A DNA stretch of 64,000 nucleotides, taken from NCBI GenBank assembly GCA_019321725.1, contig JAGSPU010000063.1, positions 1,302,001 through 1,366,000 of the forward strand. Reading direction: 5' to 3'. The position numbers were made by a program, and so were the translations under genes. Below the pieces are notes generated by a model that saw nothing but the letters and a program-made list of their open reading frames with translations, made no database searches and was not told the origin of the DNA. Origin of the DNA: Paulownia fortunei. Taxonomy: Eukaryota > Streptophyta > Magnoliopsida > Lamiales > Paulowniaceae. This document shows positions 1-12,674 of the stretch, piece after piece. The stretch's first letter is position 1. Every line of letters starts with the position of its first letter.

Positions 1-284
1 AGATTATTAGTGCTTGTCATTCTGTATTGCAGATGCTAGTTGTATTTACCCCTTGGACGTCTAATGTGCATTAACTTCTGAAATCTCCTCTGAATACTTG
101 TCTCTTTTCTGGATAGGCATTCATTGATTGAATAAGTAATGCTAGTGCCATCAATTGACTTATTGATCAGATTATCTTTTATAAGCTAATTTAACTGTTA
201 TACATCTTATGTGACCATCTATCTTACATGTTCTGTCTTTTAACTGTCTAGTGCCTTAGTGTTCAATATTTTATACTATTGCAG
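1..284 (+). other. FIS1A: FIS1 intron (3' portion)
   Basis: No coding sequence is seen. The stretch is T-rich and ends in a pyrimidine-rich tract and the acceptor ATTGCAG immediately before the first visible FIS1 exon at 285, so it is read as the end of an intron whose upstream exon lies outside the window. Confidence 0.7.
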
Positions 285-1657
285 AGCTGTGAGAGAGAAG
301 TTGCGGAGGCTAGCAAAGATGAATCTAATGATCGAACAAATGAAAGTATTATGCGATTGTCATGGGCTCTTGTTCATTCCAGACAACCTGAAGATGTGCA
401 GCGAGGGATAGCCATGCTTGAAGGTTAAATTTTAGATGGGCCAAATTTATAATTTGAGCTTTTGGCCTCAAGTATTAATAAATATCAGTATCTGGACTAA
501 TTGATCCTTTTTGACTGTATAGCAGACACTATTAATAGTCAGAGTTGCATAGTTCCTTTTTTTGCTGCTTGAGTGATTGGCCCTCCTTGATCACATTACA
601 TGTACAACAGTTTCTTCTTATGTTGCTGTTACTGTTCTCTTGTTGCTGCCAGTTTCATTTTAGCTCTTTGGTGGTTGCATGTGTGATTGAGTTGTCTTCG
701 TCTTTGCGTGAACCTCTCCCAAATTTATTGCAGCCTATGTGTATAATGGTACCTGATCAACAATGGTATTTGGATGTTCATTTTGGCAATAGTTGAATAT
801 GAAGTCTTTATAAAGAAATTCCATACCCAACGTGAGCTTTGTTCCCATCTCTTATAATGGATAAAGATCTTTTTAAGTCTTTATTTTTTAACATTATATG
901 AAGAGATTATCGTCATGAAAATCTTGTTAGTTGTGTGATTTTTTTCAAATTTCATCTTCTGAAGTTGTTCTGTTTTAGATGTACTTTGCTTTGCCCTGCC
1001 TCCCAATTAACTTCTTTTCCTATCTTATACAATTGACTGAATGCAGTGGTGCATTTGACATTTGATGTTAGTTTGTGATTTATTTATGTATGCATGATTT
1101 TTACTGGCAGCTTCACTAACCAACACTAATAGTCCATTGCAAAAGAGAGAGAAACTTTATCTGCTCGCTGTTGGATATTACAGAAGTAGGGACTATTCAA
1201 GGAGCAGGCAGCTTCTAGACCAGTGCTTGGAGGTTTGTTATCGCATTTTCATTTTTAATGCTGTTTGTTATCCATTGACTTGTGTCCCTCTAGCTCGCAT
1301 GCAGGGCTACTGCTCATGCTGAGCATGGAGGGTGGACTACGACTTTGAAATTCTTATATTGAAAATGATTTTCCTGACACTTTTCTTCTTAAAAAATTAC
1401 CTTGTTCTATGTTTGTTAGATTGCGCCTGACTGGAGGCAAGCTCGCTCTCTAAAGAAAACTGTTGAAGATCGAATAACTAAAGGTAATTACCAAACTTTA
1501 AAGCTTAGATGTGCCTCTTTGATTATGACCATAGTTGGCCTGATCTTTATCATGTTCAATGTGCATTGCAGATGGCGTTATTGGAATTGGCATCACTGCA
1601 ACTGCTGCTGGACTTATAGCAGGTGGGATAGCAGCTGCATTGGCTCGGAAGAACTGA
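285..1657 (+). CDS. FIS1A: Mitochondrial fission 1 protein (FIS1A-like), 5' partial
   Basis: Four visible coding exons (285-423, 1111-1232, 1420-1483, 1572-1657) join in phase through GT-AG introns to a TGA at 1655-1657, giving about 136 C-terminal residues. The upstream exon encoding the N-terminus lies outside the window. Readable features are CEREVAEASKDES, the TPR-like core MRLSWALVHSRQPEDVQRGI, EKLYLLAVGYYRSRDYSRSR, and a C-terminal tail anchor that is hydrophobic and Gly/Ala-rich (GVIGIGITATAAGLIAGGI) followed by the short basic end ARKN. FIS1 is a tail-anchored outer-membrane protein of mitochondria and peroxisomes that takes part in DRP3-dependent fission. The tail is typical of the family. 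No lesion is visible. The closest Arabidopsis counterpart by memory is At3g57090 (BIGYIN). Confidence 0.93.
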
Positions 1658-2719
1658 TAATCTTGATGCTTTCTTTATATTCTATCATGCCTTTGCTTTG
1701 TTGTAAAGGTGCTGCCATTATTTCATATGAATAAATTTTACCTGGAACCTCAATTAGTCCCCTGTGCTGAATATATGCATAATCTGACTTTGGTGGATGG
1801 TGTTGAATTATTTTTGTTTTGTCCCAGGTGGAAAAAGTTAATTTTGTAGGGAACTGATATAGGTTCTTGTGGCATGGCAATACTCTCTCTTCTTTATGCT
1901 TTTTACCAGATCAATTTAATGTTGCAGCATAGTTCCTCGTGGATCAAAGTAATCTCTTTTTTTTTTTGGTTGAATTGTATAAAATATGCTTTGGAACATG
2001 TAAATCTGAAAATGTTTTCGCATTCAATTAAGAGAAATTTAATCATTCCAATTCCAATACTACAAATACGACTCCGAAACCAAACATTTCTTATTTATTT
2101 ATTTTTTTATTGTAATAGACAATTAACATTTTCTACCAAGTCAAGAAAACACTGAAGTCATGGTTTACTAAGTGACATAACTATACATGTACACATGGCG
2201 TGCACTTTTGTTTTTAGGATGCCTTTTCAGTTTTTTTAATTTTAAAAACTTTTCAGAAACGTTTGGGAGATATAATAGAGAAATAGTAAAGTTAAAAATA
2301 AAAAAAATCTAATATATATATATATATTATAAGAAATTTGACAGTGTCAAATATATCTTTAAATTCTTTTAAATTGGCGTATTTTCTTCTTTTATTTACC
2401 AACAAACTCTTATAGATTATAACAATATCCCCTATTACCCAAGATCCTGATCATCAATAAGAGCATGGGGGCCTGGTTGATTTGAATAAGAATTCAAAAT
2501 TTAGTCACAAACAGTTAAATTCTAATTTACAGATTTTCTATCAAGACGTGTGTTCAAGACCACTGTACATAAAATCCTCGTATGTTATGAAAAATTTCCA
2601 CAACATGGCTAGAAACATCAGCACCGCACCATAATCAGCAAGTTAAATCAGAAAGAAAATGCAGCCTCAATTATATCGAATAGAGTGAAAGAATGGTAGC
2701 CAGATATAATAGTTGGATG
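1658..2719. other. FIS1 3'UTR and convergent intergenic space
   Basis: This gap lies between the FIS1 stop and the stop of the opposing AUG1-like gene, so the two are tail-to-tail. The left part is presumably FIS1 3'UTR, with AATAAA-like ATGAATAAA near 1727. Beyond about 2000 it is AT-rich with a short TA repeat near 2315-2328. No coding sequence is recognised. Confidence 0.6.
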
Positions 2720-4515
2720 TCACTCTGAAGAACCAAGAGCTGACTGCAACACATCTTCAAGGTACTTCTCAGCAGCTGCATACTGCCTCTTCTTGTCCTC
2801 GGTTGCCAGTGCCGCCAGAGCCTTGTCCTGGACAAAATACGAGGCTCAGAATCAATCTCCCATAGCGAGAATTAAGAAAAGTGAAAAATGCAGATTAGTG
2901 AGAAAGGAAACTAAAGGAGGCAGGTCTTGGTAGCTTCTCAAAGTGTCAAGGATTGGTTTTGTTTTCTTCTCCAGGTCCTTTCTGTGCTCTGCCATTTCAA
3001 CCAACACTCCATGACTAATCTCAGGGCTGTACGCGATTGAGCATTGCCTGTGTTGAAAATACTTGCAAGAATTAATATGCAGAATTCTTTTTCTTATTCT
3101 TCTTCTTTCTTTCGTTCCTAAAAAAAAATAGAAAAAAAAAACTGGATCAATGCACAGATTATACAAGAAGAACAATGTGTCGTGAAAAAAAAAAATAGAA
3201 ATCCAATTTTGATCCTGACAATACAAAATAAAGAGAACCAACTCATATGGTGGCGATGATATAAGAGTGACAAATAGAAAGAAAACAACACCTGAGCCGT
3301 AAATATGTTGTTACCTTATAGTTAGAATACTGTTGCAGATACTTTCTTTCTTTGGAATCCATAATTACCAAGTTCGTTTTCCAGTGTTCCATTTGAGCTT
3401 CACAAGGAGCTATATCATCTTCCAATTGTGCAAGTATTCTGCCAAGAAAATAAAAACAATTAGAAGGAAAAGAGTATATTACACAGCTTACTCATAGCAT
3501 GTACCAGGCAGTGCTAATATACTAAGAAGATTAAAATGATAAACCCAAAAAGGCCCTTCCCAAAGAGGAGAAACTAAATGAAGCTGGCAGACGAGAAAGC
3601 AGGTACTCTAGATTCACCGTTTTAGGTAAGTCAATCTTGCTATTTCTTTTCGAGTATAGTCAAGGAGTTCTTTGGACTCCTGCTGCACTTTAGCCCTCTT
3701 CTCTTCAACTGTGGTTTTTCTCAGAGATAGATCTGTCGTCGCTACAAGAAAACTAGCACATTTCTCCTTGTTAGTCAACAAAAAAAAATTCTACATATGA
3801 GCCGATCTAGTTTAGCTAAATAACAGTAGTATAAATACAAGGGGGTAAATCCCACCTACTTAATTCTGTATCTCTAATGTTCAACAGATTTGTGACATTA
3901 GCAAGGACTAGGGCAGATGAGACCACATTTGATGGAAAACTCTCCTGCACGGCTGCACCAACCCCACATGCTCCGGTATCTCTCTTATTCTCGCAGCTGT
4001 GATCATAAAAATTGCACAGTGCTCAAAAAACTTCAATACATTACCACCCAAAACCATTTCACCAATTATATGATGGTCCCAAAGAAATATACAAAACGAT
4101 ACCTATTCTAAAATTTGGAGACACAAGTATTAATGTATTTATCATCCACACATAGTTTTAGCACAGGATCTCAAGCTGTGTATTATGAGAATGAATTAAA
4201 ATTTGATGCAAATGAAACCATGAAAAAAAAAAAAAAATACTACTAGGTATAACAGTGTGATATGGTACCTTGCGAGCGATATTCCACAGCTTTTTGACGG
4301 AACGAGAAAGTGGCAATGTTGTGTAGGTGAGCAATACTCCGAGTGTACTCAAAATCTGGCACATCTTTCCCAGCTGCATCAAGCTGGGAAACAAGCCATG
4401 CTTTCACTTCTGCAATTCGACCAGCATCAACTAGTGGTACCACTGCTCTTCGATGGTTCAGATGATGTTATAAATGGTGTCGGAGGAGGATCACCTCCCC
4501 CACAAAATCACTCAT
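2720..4515 (-). pseudogene. AUG1: Augmin subunit 1 (HAUS1/AUG1) gene, frame-broken
   Basis: Exon blocks at 4269-4515, 3856-3996, 3618-3752, 3315-3438, about 2915-3047 and 2720-2827 are recognisable as plant AUG1, the augmin subunit that helps recruit gamma-tubulin to spindle and phragmoplast microtubules. Matches include VKAWLVSQLDAAGKDVPDF, RKTTVEEKRAKVQQES, EDDIAPCEAQMEHWKTNL, KTKPILDTLRSYQDLPP and the end EDKKRQYAAAEKYLED. The gene cannot be translated through. From ATG 4515 the frame meets TAA before the conserved part. About 13 residues are missing between HLHNIAT and FRQKA. An 8-bp insertion sits near 3945-3958. About 5 bp are missing near 3028, giving TGA. The donor after 2915 lacks a GT. 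Intron positions are retained, so it is a decayed ordinary copy and not a retrocopy. Confidence 0.8.
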
Positions 4516-4548
4516 TTTTTCTCTTTCCACTTTTCACAATTCTCAAAC

Positions 4549-5400
4549 CTACAATGAAAACCTTCATTCACAAACATAACCACCAATGAGTAAATAAATT
4601 CAGAAAATCATAAACCCCGACCAGTCTAATATCATATTTTGTGAAATCTCTATTATAATGTTGAAACCGTGCATCATAAATCCCAATTCAAAAACCAAGT
4701 TCAATTTGTAAATTTTGTTCCTTTGTGTTCCCTTTTTTTTTTTTTCTCATTTCACTTTTCAACAAATGGGTTTGTTAAAATACGATAATAGAACAAAAAA
4801 TAATAATCTTCTTTGAGGGGTAGATAAAAGACAATTACAGAAAACTTACCAAAAAGCAGGAAATCAGAAATTGCATTAGAAATGGTAAAAATTGAAACTT
4901 TCCTCATAATGGGCCTAAAATTGGGATAACATATTTACAAAAGTTCAATCCACAGCAAATTCAATTCTGTATGAACTACGGATAAAATGTGTCCAAACTT
5001 GACGAGGAACACAAAGCAAACAACAATCGGAACACACCACGTTCAGGCTTTCAAAGCGCTGAAAACTACATCATTGGACGGAAAGAGGCCATAAATAGGA
5101 AATCTCACTATTAATAAAAACAAAAGATAGAGCTTTTTCGATTTCTCAAAAGGGCCTGGAACTATCACAGTGATTGAAATGTAGCATAATCTTCAAAACT
5201 GAATCTTAATTTGAACACATCACAGCAAAAACTCAAAACTGAGAATGTACGTGTGTGTATAAGCGAGAGAAACCTGGCAATCAAGAGCGTCGTGGGGACG
5301 CGCCGGGAGGAGAGAGTGGGATAATGGATCGCCGGCGAGAAATGGGTTTAAGTCTGCCTTACTTTTCCTTGTAAAACTGGAAACTTTGAACAATACCAAA
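4549..5400 (-). promoter_or_regulatory. AUG1-like 5'UTR intron, leader exon and promoter
   Basis: On the minus strand a GC-rich leader, about 5345 to 5274, ends CCAG before GT at 5273-5272. An acceptor ATTGTAG lies just before 4548, 33 bp upstream of the ATG at 4515. This is the usual layout of a non-coding first exon with a leader intron of about 0.7 kb. The GC-rich patch CGCCGGCG near 5330 stands out against AT-rich surroundings. The exact transcription start is unknown. Confidence 0.5.
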
Positions 5401-6477
5401 TATTTTAAATTTCACGGGTCGGCCCCGGCTGGTGTCAATTGGATAATTGTGTGTGAATTGAAATAGAATTAATAATTTCAAACTCGATTTAGAAACGTTG
5501 AGATTTCAAAACAATCACTAAAATTTATTTTAAAAACAATTTTTTTTTTTGAGAACTTATTTTGGTCACATCATATACTATTTATTCAATAAATGGATTG
5601 CCCAGTAAGAATATATGACTTTCAGTGATGGAGTTTCACATAGTACTTTTTTTCTCAATTAGACGTCATTGGACTGAACTATTGTTTGCTGTTAATTAAT
5701 AAATTTGTTAATATTTTAATAAAATTAATGTAATTAATCATTTCTCTCTCTTTAAAACTTACTGAAACTTAAACAATAGAAAATACTTGAAATATTGTTG
5801 AGGTGATTCCTCATGTGAAATTATTAATAATTATTCACATTTATATCGAAGCTACCACAGAGCTGTAGATGGTATGAATAGTAATGGGCCAAGATTTATA
5901 TTCGGGTGCTTTCTTTGAGATTTACATACGGGTCCAAACCTCCTCTCCATAATCAAAACTCCCTTCTAAGCACATTCTTTGAGATTTATATACGGGTATG
6001 ATTCAATCCAAACCTCCTGTGTATAATTGAACTTCCGGGCCTAAGCACAGACCGCTTAAACCAAAAATATATATATTCATATGATGCTCCAACTCTGTCA
6101 TTGTAACAAAAAACAGGATTATAAATTATGAAAAAGTACATGGCCCCATCTTTTCCCAGTGGGCAGCCTACAGGCTTCTCCAAATACCATTGAATTTTTT
6201 CAACCGTGATGATAAGGTTCAAGTTCTTGAATCTTGATCGTACTATGCTTGAATTCACCAACTACAGATATGAAATGGTATGTACCATTAGCTGCATCAG
6301 CTTGTAAATATATGATCTAGAAGCTCTTTACAAAACACATCATGAAAACCAAAAGATACATGGTAGAAATTTCCAAAGTTTTACAGCAGCCGAAGGGTCA
6401 TCAAATTTGCAGAAGCATTGCCTACACAAAACAAATACACGGCAATAGAATGCCCTAACGAGATTGGTGTAAAGACG
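5400..6477. other. Intergenic region, AUG1-like promoter to NRPE5 3' end
   Basis: AT-rich sequence with no recognisable gene. The right part should hold the NRPE5 3'UTR, since NRPE5 is transcribed leftward and stops at 6478. It contains a diverged tandem duplication at 5911-6048, described separately. Confidence 0.55.
5911..6048. repeat. Diverged tandem duplication, about 64-74 bp units
   Basis: Two adjacent units, 5911-5974 and 5975-6048, share TTCTTTGAGATTTA.ATACGGGT, TCCAAACCTCCT and CTAAGCAC in order. The second unit carries a small insertion before TCCAAACC. A weaker third echo, AGATTTATATTCGGGTG, lies just upstream at 5892. Confidence 0.7.
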
Positions 6478-9385
6478 TCACCAAACACAGCGATAAGTTA
6501 CATGTAACTGGGTCAGTTCACCACTGTATGTGACCTTCACAACCTGTCCTTTCTCCAGTCCATAGTAACGAGCTATTGCATCTTTCTGCAACATCCGCGG
6601 AAGCTGGGAAAAAAATTGAACTGATATGTGAACAGATGATCGGAATATTTTTCATAATCTAACTTCATTGAATGTGGAGAAATATGTGTGTCCCCCTTAA
6701 CAATTACGAAAGACTAACCTGCTTTTCATCTATGCTGTACTTTTTTAGTAGATTTTCTCTCTCTTCATCAGTCAGCACTTGATGCTTTGGCTTCAGTTCA
6801 TGCTTAGTTATGTTGACAAGCAAGTCGGTGATCTAAATAGCATGGCAATATTACAAGAACTCAAGGTCAATCTCTAAATCAAAAGAAACAGTCAAGTGAT
6901 TGTAACATGAGTTAATTAGTTATATGCAATTCTAAGATTACAATGACAAAATCGAAAGAAATGAATTTAATATGGATATGTAAAAATAAAACAGCAGGAA
7001 ATGGAATAAATGCATCATTTGAAAATGTAGTAATTTTACGACATTTACAAGGGAAAAAAGTTCTGCATAATCAAACTTCCTCGCTAATGAAAGAGAGCAC
7101 TTCGACTAACAAAGATCATATATAACACAATGGTTGCGTGAAAAAAAAAATAACAGGATATTTTATCAATTGCAGCATATGTTTAGGCAAAAGCTAAAGC
7201 ACTACCAGCAGGAATGCTAGTGCAATGTTTATTTGGAATGCATCAGGTCAAAGTATTTCCCAAAACTGGCAGGAGAATTGTACTTGATCACCGGCATCAG
7301 ATTAAAATTTGAAGCTAAAGAATTAATTCAGATTCTAACTAATAATGCAAAACTAGTTCATGGTAAAAAAGAAAAAAGAAAAAGACTAACAGCAAAGAAT
7401 TAGAGATTTACCTGGAAAATTTCAACTTTGAATGAGAAAAGATCCACAGCTTTTAAGGCCTGGTTAGTTATTTTATTCTGCAGTACCAATATCAGCCGAC
7501 TTAGGCTGTCTTTGTTAACTATCAGAGTTGCAATCGCACGGATAACATTAACCTTAACTATGTTCGGACCACAGAATAAAACTAGAACCTGCAATGCAAA
7601 ACATCGAACATCTCAGCACATTCAAACATAAGGACTTGATGCTTGTGACACCGGACCAACACAAAAACCATAGACCACAGAATCAGAAATCATTAAGGAA
7701 ACTCCAGAAACATACACTTCAATCAACTGAATAAGAGATCATTTTCTGTCACACATTAACATAACCATGTTTCACAAGTTAATATATAGTGGTGGACCCC
7801 CACAACCAATTCAAATCTAAGTGAAGAATGAAAAAGAACAAAGAACCATTACATTCGATTATAAGTCAGAGCAACAGATATAAATTTTCACTGCAAATGC
7901 TGTTAGCTTTTCATGGAACTCTCCATCCACCCAAAAAACCCTCTGAACAAGGTCGGGACAATAAATTGGGGGAACAGAATGGCTCCTTTAAAGCTTATAG
8001 TACATGTGTGTTATGCTTTAGGACAATGTGTTCACCATCTTTTAATCCATAATCAACTGTTACAGGCAAAAACTTATACTGGCATATATCAGATCCTCAA
8101 GGATTTAGTGCTATCATATTCAAAACTCTCAGGGAGATGGGGTGTTTCATGAAATGCTTTACTAACAAGACCATTCTTCATAAGTTGCTTCTAAATTTAT
8201 GATTATCTTAGTTTCTTGGGTACACGTCCAAATGAGAGTTATAATAAAAAAAAACCAACTGAGGTTAGTTAAATGCATAAATCTTCGTGCATTTTTCCCA
8301 AGGAAGATCTATTTGTGCTTTTTTGACTACTTTGGAAAGGTGGCTGTATGTAACTACTTAGACGGGTGTTTATATACCAGTTGCCGATTTCCTAGACTTC
8401 TGTATTCTCAACTCAACTTAAAAGCTTATATAACCATCTGGAACCTGCAATAACCAAACTTGCATATATGTACTTTTTGGGGACTCAAATTTGACTTATT
8501 CATCAGAAATTTCCATCTATTAATGGCTCAGTTGAAAATTTCTCAATGTCCAGGGGGACCTTGAACCTTGTTGCAAGAAGTAACTTCTAGTGGAATCCTC
8601 AAACATGGACCAAGGATTTCAACCATAGCAGCCAACTAGGCTGCGATCTGATACATATTTTTATAGTTCAAGGAAAAAACTGTGGAACATTTGAAATGAA
8701 GAAACAGTTTCTGTCAAAGTGAGTTCTACACTGCAGGCTAGGAGAAACCAGAAACAGAGCTACGCACTTTCCAAAATTCGCCAGATAATGAAATTAAAGG
8801 GAAAAACAAACACTCTTTCTCTAAACTGCATAAGCGCATTAAAAAAAATGCAGCACTCAGAAAAGAAAAAGCTCTTCTAACCCAAGAAACTGAACACACA
8901 CACACATAAGAAAGCATAATGTATCAAAGGGGTAGCTCAATTGAAGCTACTAGTAATACTTCAACTTACTTCCTCAACAAAAGCATTTCTTCCTCATTGC
9001 ATGTGGGGGGATAAAACTACAGCCATCTCTCCCCAAAAGAAACAGAAAAGAGCCAAAAGCAAATATCAAAAAAGAAGAAGAAGAAAGCGAAAATAGTGGG
9101 AAAAGCCCAAAATTAAGAGACCTTAATTGAAGGATCGTCCTTGTGAAGAGCAGTAATCCTCAAGTCATCAACATCAGGCATCTGCCCATGCTTATTTCGA
9201 AATTCTTGAAGTGAAACCTCAATCTCACAACTGGGCACCGCGAATCCACGGTCCTTTAGCATTTCCAGCATCGTTCTTCGTGCCAAATAGTATCTGTGGC
9301 TCTCAATGCTGCCGTCATCCAACAAACTGCTCAGGCAGTTCCCCAATCTTTCTTCGCCATCACCATCCACTGCTTCTTTCTTCAT
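6478..9385 (-). CDS. NRPE5: DNA-directed RNA polymerase V subunit 5 (NRPE5-like)
   Basis: Exons 9122-9385, 7412-7588, 6719-6832 and 6478-6603 (681 nt, 226 residues) join in phase with GT-AG introns and no lesion. The product is an RPB5-family subunit. An N-terminal jaw-like domain contains [20 protein letters not shown] and [11 protein letters not shown]. The assembly domain has [40 protein letters not shown], then [20 protein letters not shown] and [20 protein letters not shown] before a terminal YRCVW. The acidic N-terminal extension before SHRYYLARR and the YRCVW end fit the Pol V-type NRPE5 rather than NRPB5 of Pol II. Pol V makes scaffold transcripts in RNA-directed DNA methylation. Intron 1, about 1.5 kb, is the longest. 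The Arabidopsis counterpart by memory is At3g57080, with At2g41340 as paralogue. Confidence 0.93.
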
Positions 9386-9660
9386 TTTTTTTTTAAACTT
9401 ATTTTCTTCCCTTCTTCTCTAGATTTTCTGGGTTTTCCCCCCTTTTCTGACCAAAATTTTTGTGGGTTTTGGTCTGGAAATACTGGAACTGAGTTTGGGG
9501 TACTGTTTGTCGGAGTACGGTGAGGGTGGGTACTACAATTTCATTGCTTTAAGGGGAATCTGTAGGGCTACGTGCGGGTGATGTTGGGCCGTGTGCTTAT
9601 TTTATTTTTTAGGTATTGTTGGGCACTTGGGCTTAACGGGAAATCAGTATCTTATTCATT
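9386..9660 (-). promoter_or_regulatory. NRPE5 promoter with site II (TGGGCY) elements
   Basis: Within about 250 bp upstream of the NRPE5 ATG, site II elements read TGGGCC at 9585-9590, TTGGGCA near 9619 and TTGGGCTTAA at 9627-9636. Such elements are known in promoters of plant housekeeping and proliferation-linked genes, where TCP factors bind. The clustering is seen directly; function is inferred. Confidence 0.5.
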
Positions 9661-12600
9661 CACAGTGTTGAAATTAAGTTAAAAAAAAAATGGATTTATA
9701 CTTTAAAATTAGAAAGAAAGCGAAATAAAACTGAGTTCTATCCGGCTGATTGCAATCAAAAACATTTTCCAGAGATAGAATTACCTATTTTACTTTTTTT
9801 CTTAAATTTCTGAAGACAAAGACAATATTGAAAAATGGAAGTCACCATTGGTTTACAAACGTATTTACTTGATTATATTTAATATTTTTTTCCTTCAAAA
9901 AAGTTTATATCCTGTAGAACATGATTATTTTTGAAATTGTATAATTCTTTTTCCTTTCAATGCAATCCCATGATATAAACGCCATTATAATTTATAGGGC
10001 TCCAAACTGTTTGTAAAATTCCATTTTTAATCCCAAGAGCAAAGATAGGTGAGAAAATTTGATCCCAAAAAAAGTGTAAAAATAAATTAATACAGAGTAC
10101 TGGGAAAAAAAAAACACTCTGATAGCACTTAAACCCAGTGAAAATGGGGCAGCTAAATTGGTATCATATTACCAATTTTAGCAATCACATTCATGTCCAT
10201 AGACCATCATCCAGGCCCAAATGGATTAAGATTAAAATTCTGCTATGGCAAAAGCAGGGAGCTGCAGGCATGAATAGAGCAAAGTGATTACAGAAAGATC
10301 AATAAAGGGGAAGCCTATTTCTTGGCTTCTGTAGTTAAACTGAACAGGCAAAAACATAGAACAGATCATGCATTGATAGTGGACATGTTTAAGGGTTAGT
10401 TCACAAAAACACAATAACTTCAGGTCCTGCCAAGAAGCAGATGAACATTAAGCTCTTTAACTGAACATCAAAATATCATGTTAGTTCTTCAAGTATTGGA
10501 ATTCGACTAAAGGACAGATGCCAAGAGAGAAGGTCATTAAGTCACAAGCCCAATCTCCAAGTCCTTAAAGCATGAAGGAGAACATTGTTATAGTTCAATT
10601 GCAAACCACAATAATCCACCATCACATTTTCACTTGTTACAGTGACCAGAAGCTATTTGAAAGCCTGCACAGTTGGGAACTTTCATACTTTAGAATCATA
10701 ATTAGGTGTGTTCTCCTTGTGGTGCTAAGAAAGGGTGACTTCATCGGGAGCTCGGGGAAGTCCTATAGAAAAGGTGTAATTTTGTAGCATTATAAGTGCT
10801 CATCAAGCTATATCATTCTCGGGAGAGCTTTTGTCAATCTAAATGGTATGTGAATATCACAAGACTTTCCTGCATAAAATAGCAACAAATTAAACTGAAT
10901 GGAATATCAGAGAGTTCACAAGCACATGACAAGTGAGGCTTTGTGAGGGTCAATGATGATATGTTATCTTATGGACTGTTCCTAACTGTTCCTGCTGGTC
11001 AATTCACTTGTTTTCCAAACCCTTCCTCCTAATGCGCAATTCTTCCATGCATAAGTACTAAAATATGTAATTGTCAGCACTAAACTTAAAAGTACAAATT
11101 TCTGTTCCTAGTAATGAAGTTCTTTACAGTGTAGCCTGGAAAGGGATTATACTGATTAACTTTTCAAAACCAAAAAAGGAAGTATTAAAGACTATTCAGA
11201 TTTGGGAAATACAGCTGAATGGTCCCAATGGAATCAATCAGAGTAAATCATCACAAGCGTTTTGCTAAGGATCTTCAGAATGCAAAACACTATATCCAAA
11301 TTTAGATATTCATGAACAAATTTAAGGAAAGTTTAAAACCTGCTCCAATCATTCTATATCTTTACGTATGCTTTGCTACTTACAATCATTTGATATATAA
11401 AAAAGTAGAAAAAGTAGAAAAAGTAAAAAAAGTAAAAAAAAACATCAACTCAAATGAAAAATCAATCCTATCAAAACATTTCAGATAACCAAGTCCGGCT
11501 TTTTTCATATCTCCAAAGTCAGTCCTAAATTCTAAAAAGAAATGTCATTTCGTCTCTTTTTGCCCTTCAAGTTCATTTATTTAATGGAAAATGAAGAGAG
11601 TTGAACAAGAACAAATAAGCCCAATAGTTGATAGCATGACAGCATAATCTTACCCATTCTGTAAAATGCAAGAGTCAAAAAAGTAGTCAAAAAACTATAT
11701 GATGAAAACAGACATCCATGAGAACAAAAAGGAAAAATATAAAAACTGACCTCCTCATCAATTTTCCGAAGTTTGACCTTGTTGGCAAATATTCCATCTT
11801 CAAGCTCTCAACCATCGCCATATACACTGAAGCTCAAAGTTCAAAATGCAAACTCTACGGAGTGGGATTTAGTGATACAAGTCAATTCCATTAAGTCTTT
11901 AGTCTGTTCATTACATATTTATTTAATTTGTAATTCTTCTCTTCAACATAATGTGCAATTTATTCTAACCATTTTGTTCCATTCTGGTGCCATCCATAGC
12001 TCTGGTTTATTAACTTTAGTGACAGATCAAGAACCGGTTTAGTTTTTGGGTACCAATGCAGTTGCTATAAACTCAATGCCAAGGCTTTAGTTTCCATGTA
12101 ATGATAATAAGTATGTAAAAAGTACGAGTCTTTCATGATAGTTTTTTTTCTTAAATTCTTTTATGGGAAAATCTTTTATGATAGTTGCATGCCCTATCGT
12201 ACATTCATATTAACATTTCAGCTTAGCACATAGCAATTAACTCCAAAGCCAGGATCAATTGAAAATTTGCAAGTTTCCATGAAATGAAAGCAGAATATCA
12301 ACTTAGCAATAATAAGAATCCATTAGATAACTCGACTCCACAAAATATTGTACAAATTAAAGTACTAAATAATCTGCATATGAAAGCAGCAACTTCAAAC
12401 TCTCAATTAAAGAAACAATAGGGAACATTTACAAACTGCTCAAACTCCGGCATGAGAGGACAACAAGCATATTATGTTACTTCTTTATCTGATTAAGGTT
12501 GTTCCGAAGACCATGAACATGAATACCCAACTGCTACACAATATAAACACTTTGAATGAATGAGATTAAACTAGAGCATATATGAATAGATGCACAACCC

Positions 12601-12674
12601 ATTAGCAGCAATAGTCCATAAATAACCTCACAAACAAACACCAAATAATACTTGTCATCGGTGAGCAATCTAAC
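9661..12674. other. Intergenic region between GRX and NRPE5 genes
   Basis: About 3 kb with no gene I can support. Both neighbours are transcribed leftward, so the right end holds the GRX 3'UTR. A short minus-strand frame around 11705-11800 (starting MAMVESLKMEYL) has no recognisable relative. The remainder is AT-rich with stops in all frames. Confidence 0.5.

Noticed and set aside
3850..3862. Possible lost splice donor in the AUG1-like gene
   Set aside because: Using GT at 3855-3854 restores ELSSFLV, so this junction is intact.
4257..4589. 110-codon plus-strand frame
   Set aside because: Antisense of the AUG1-like first coding exon; codon pattern follows the other strand.
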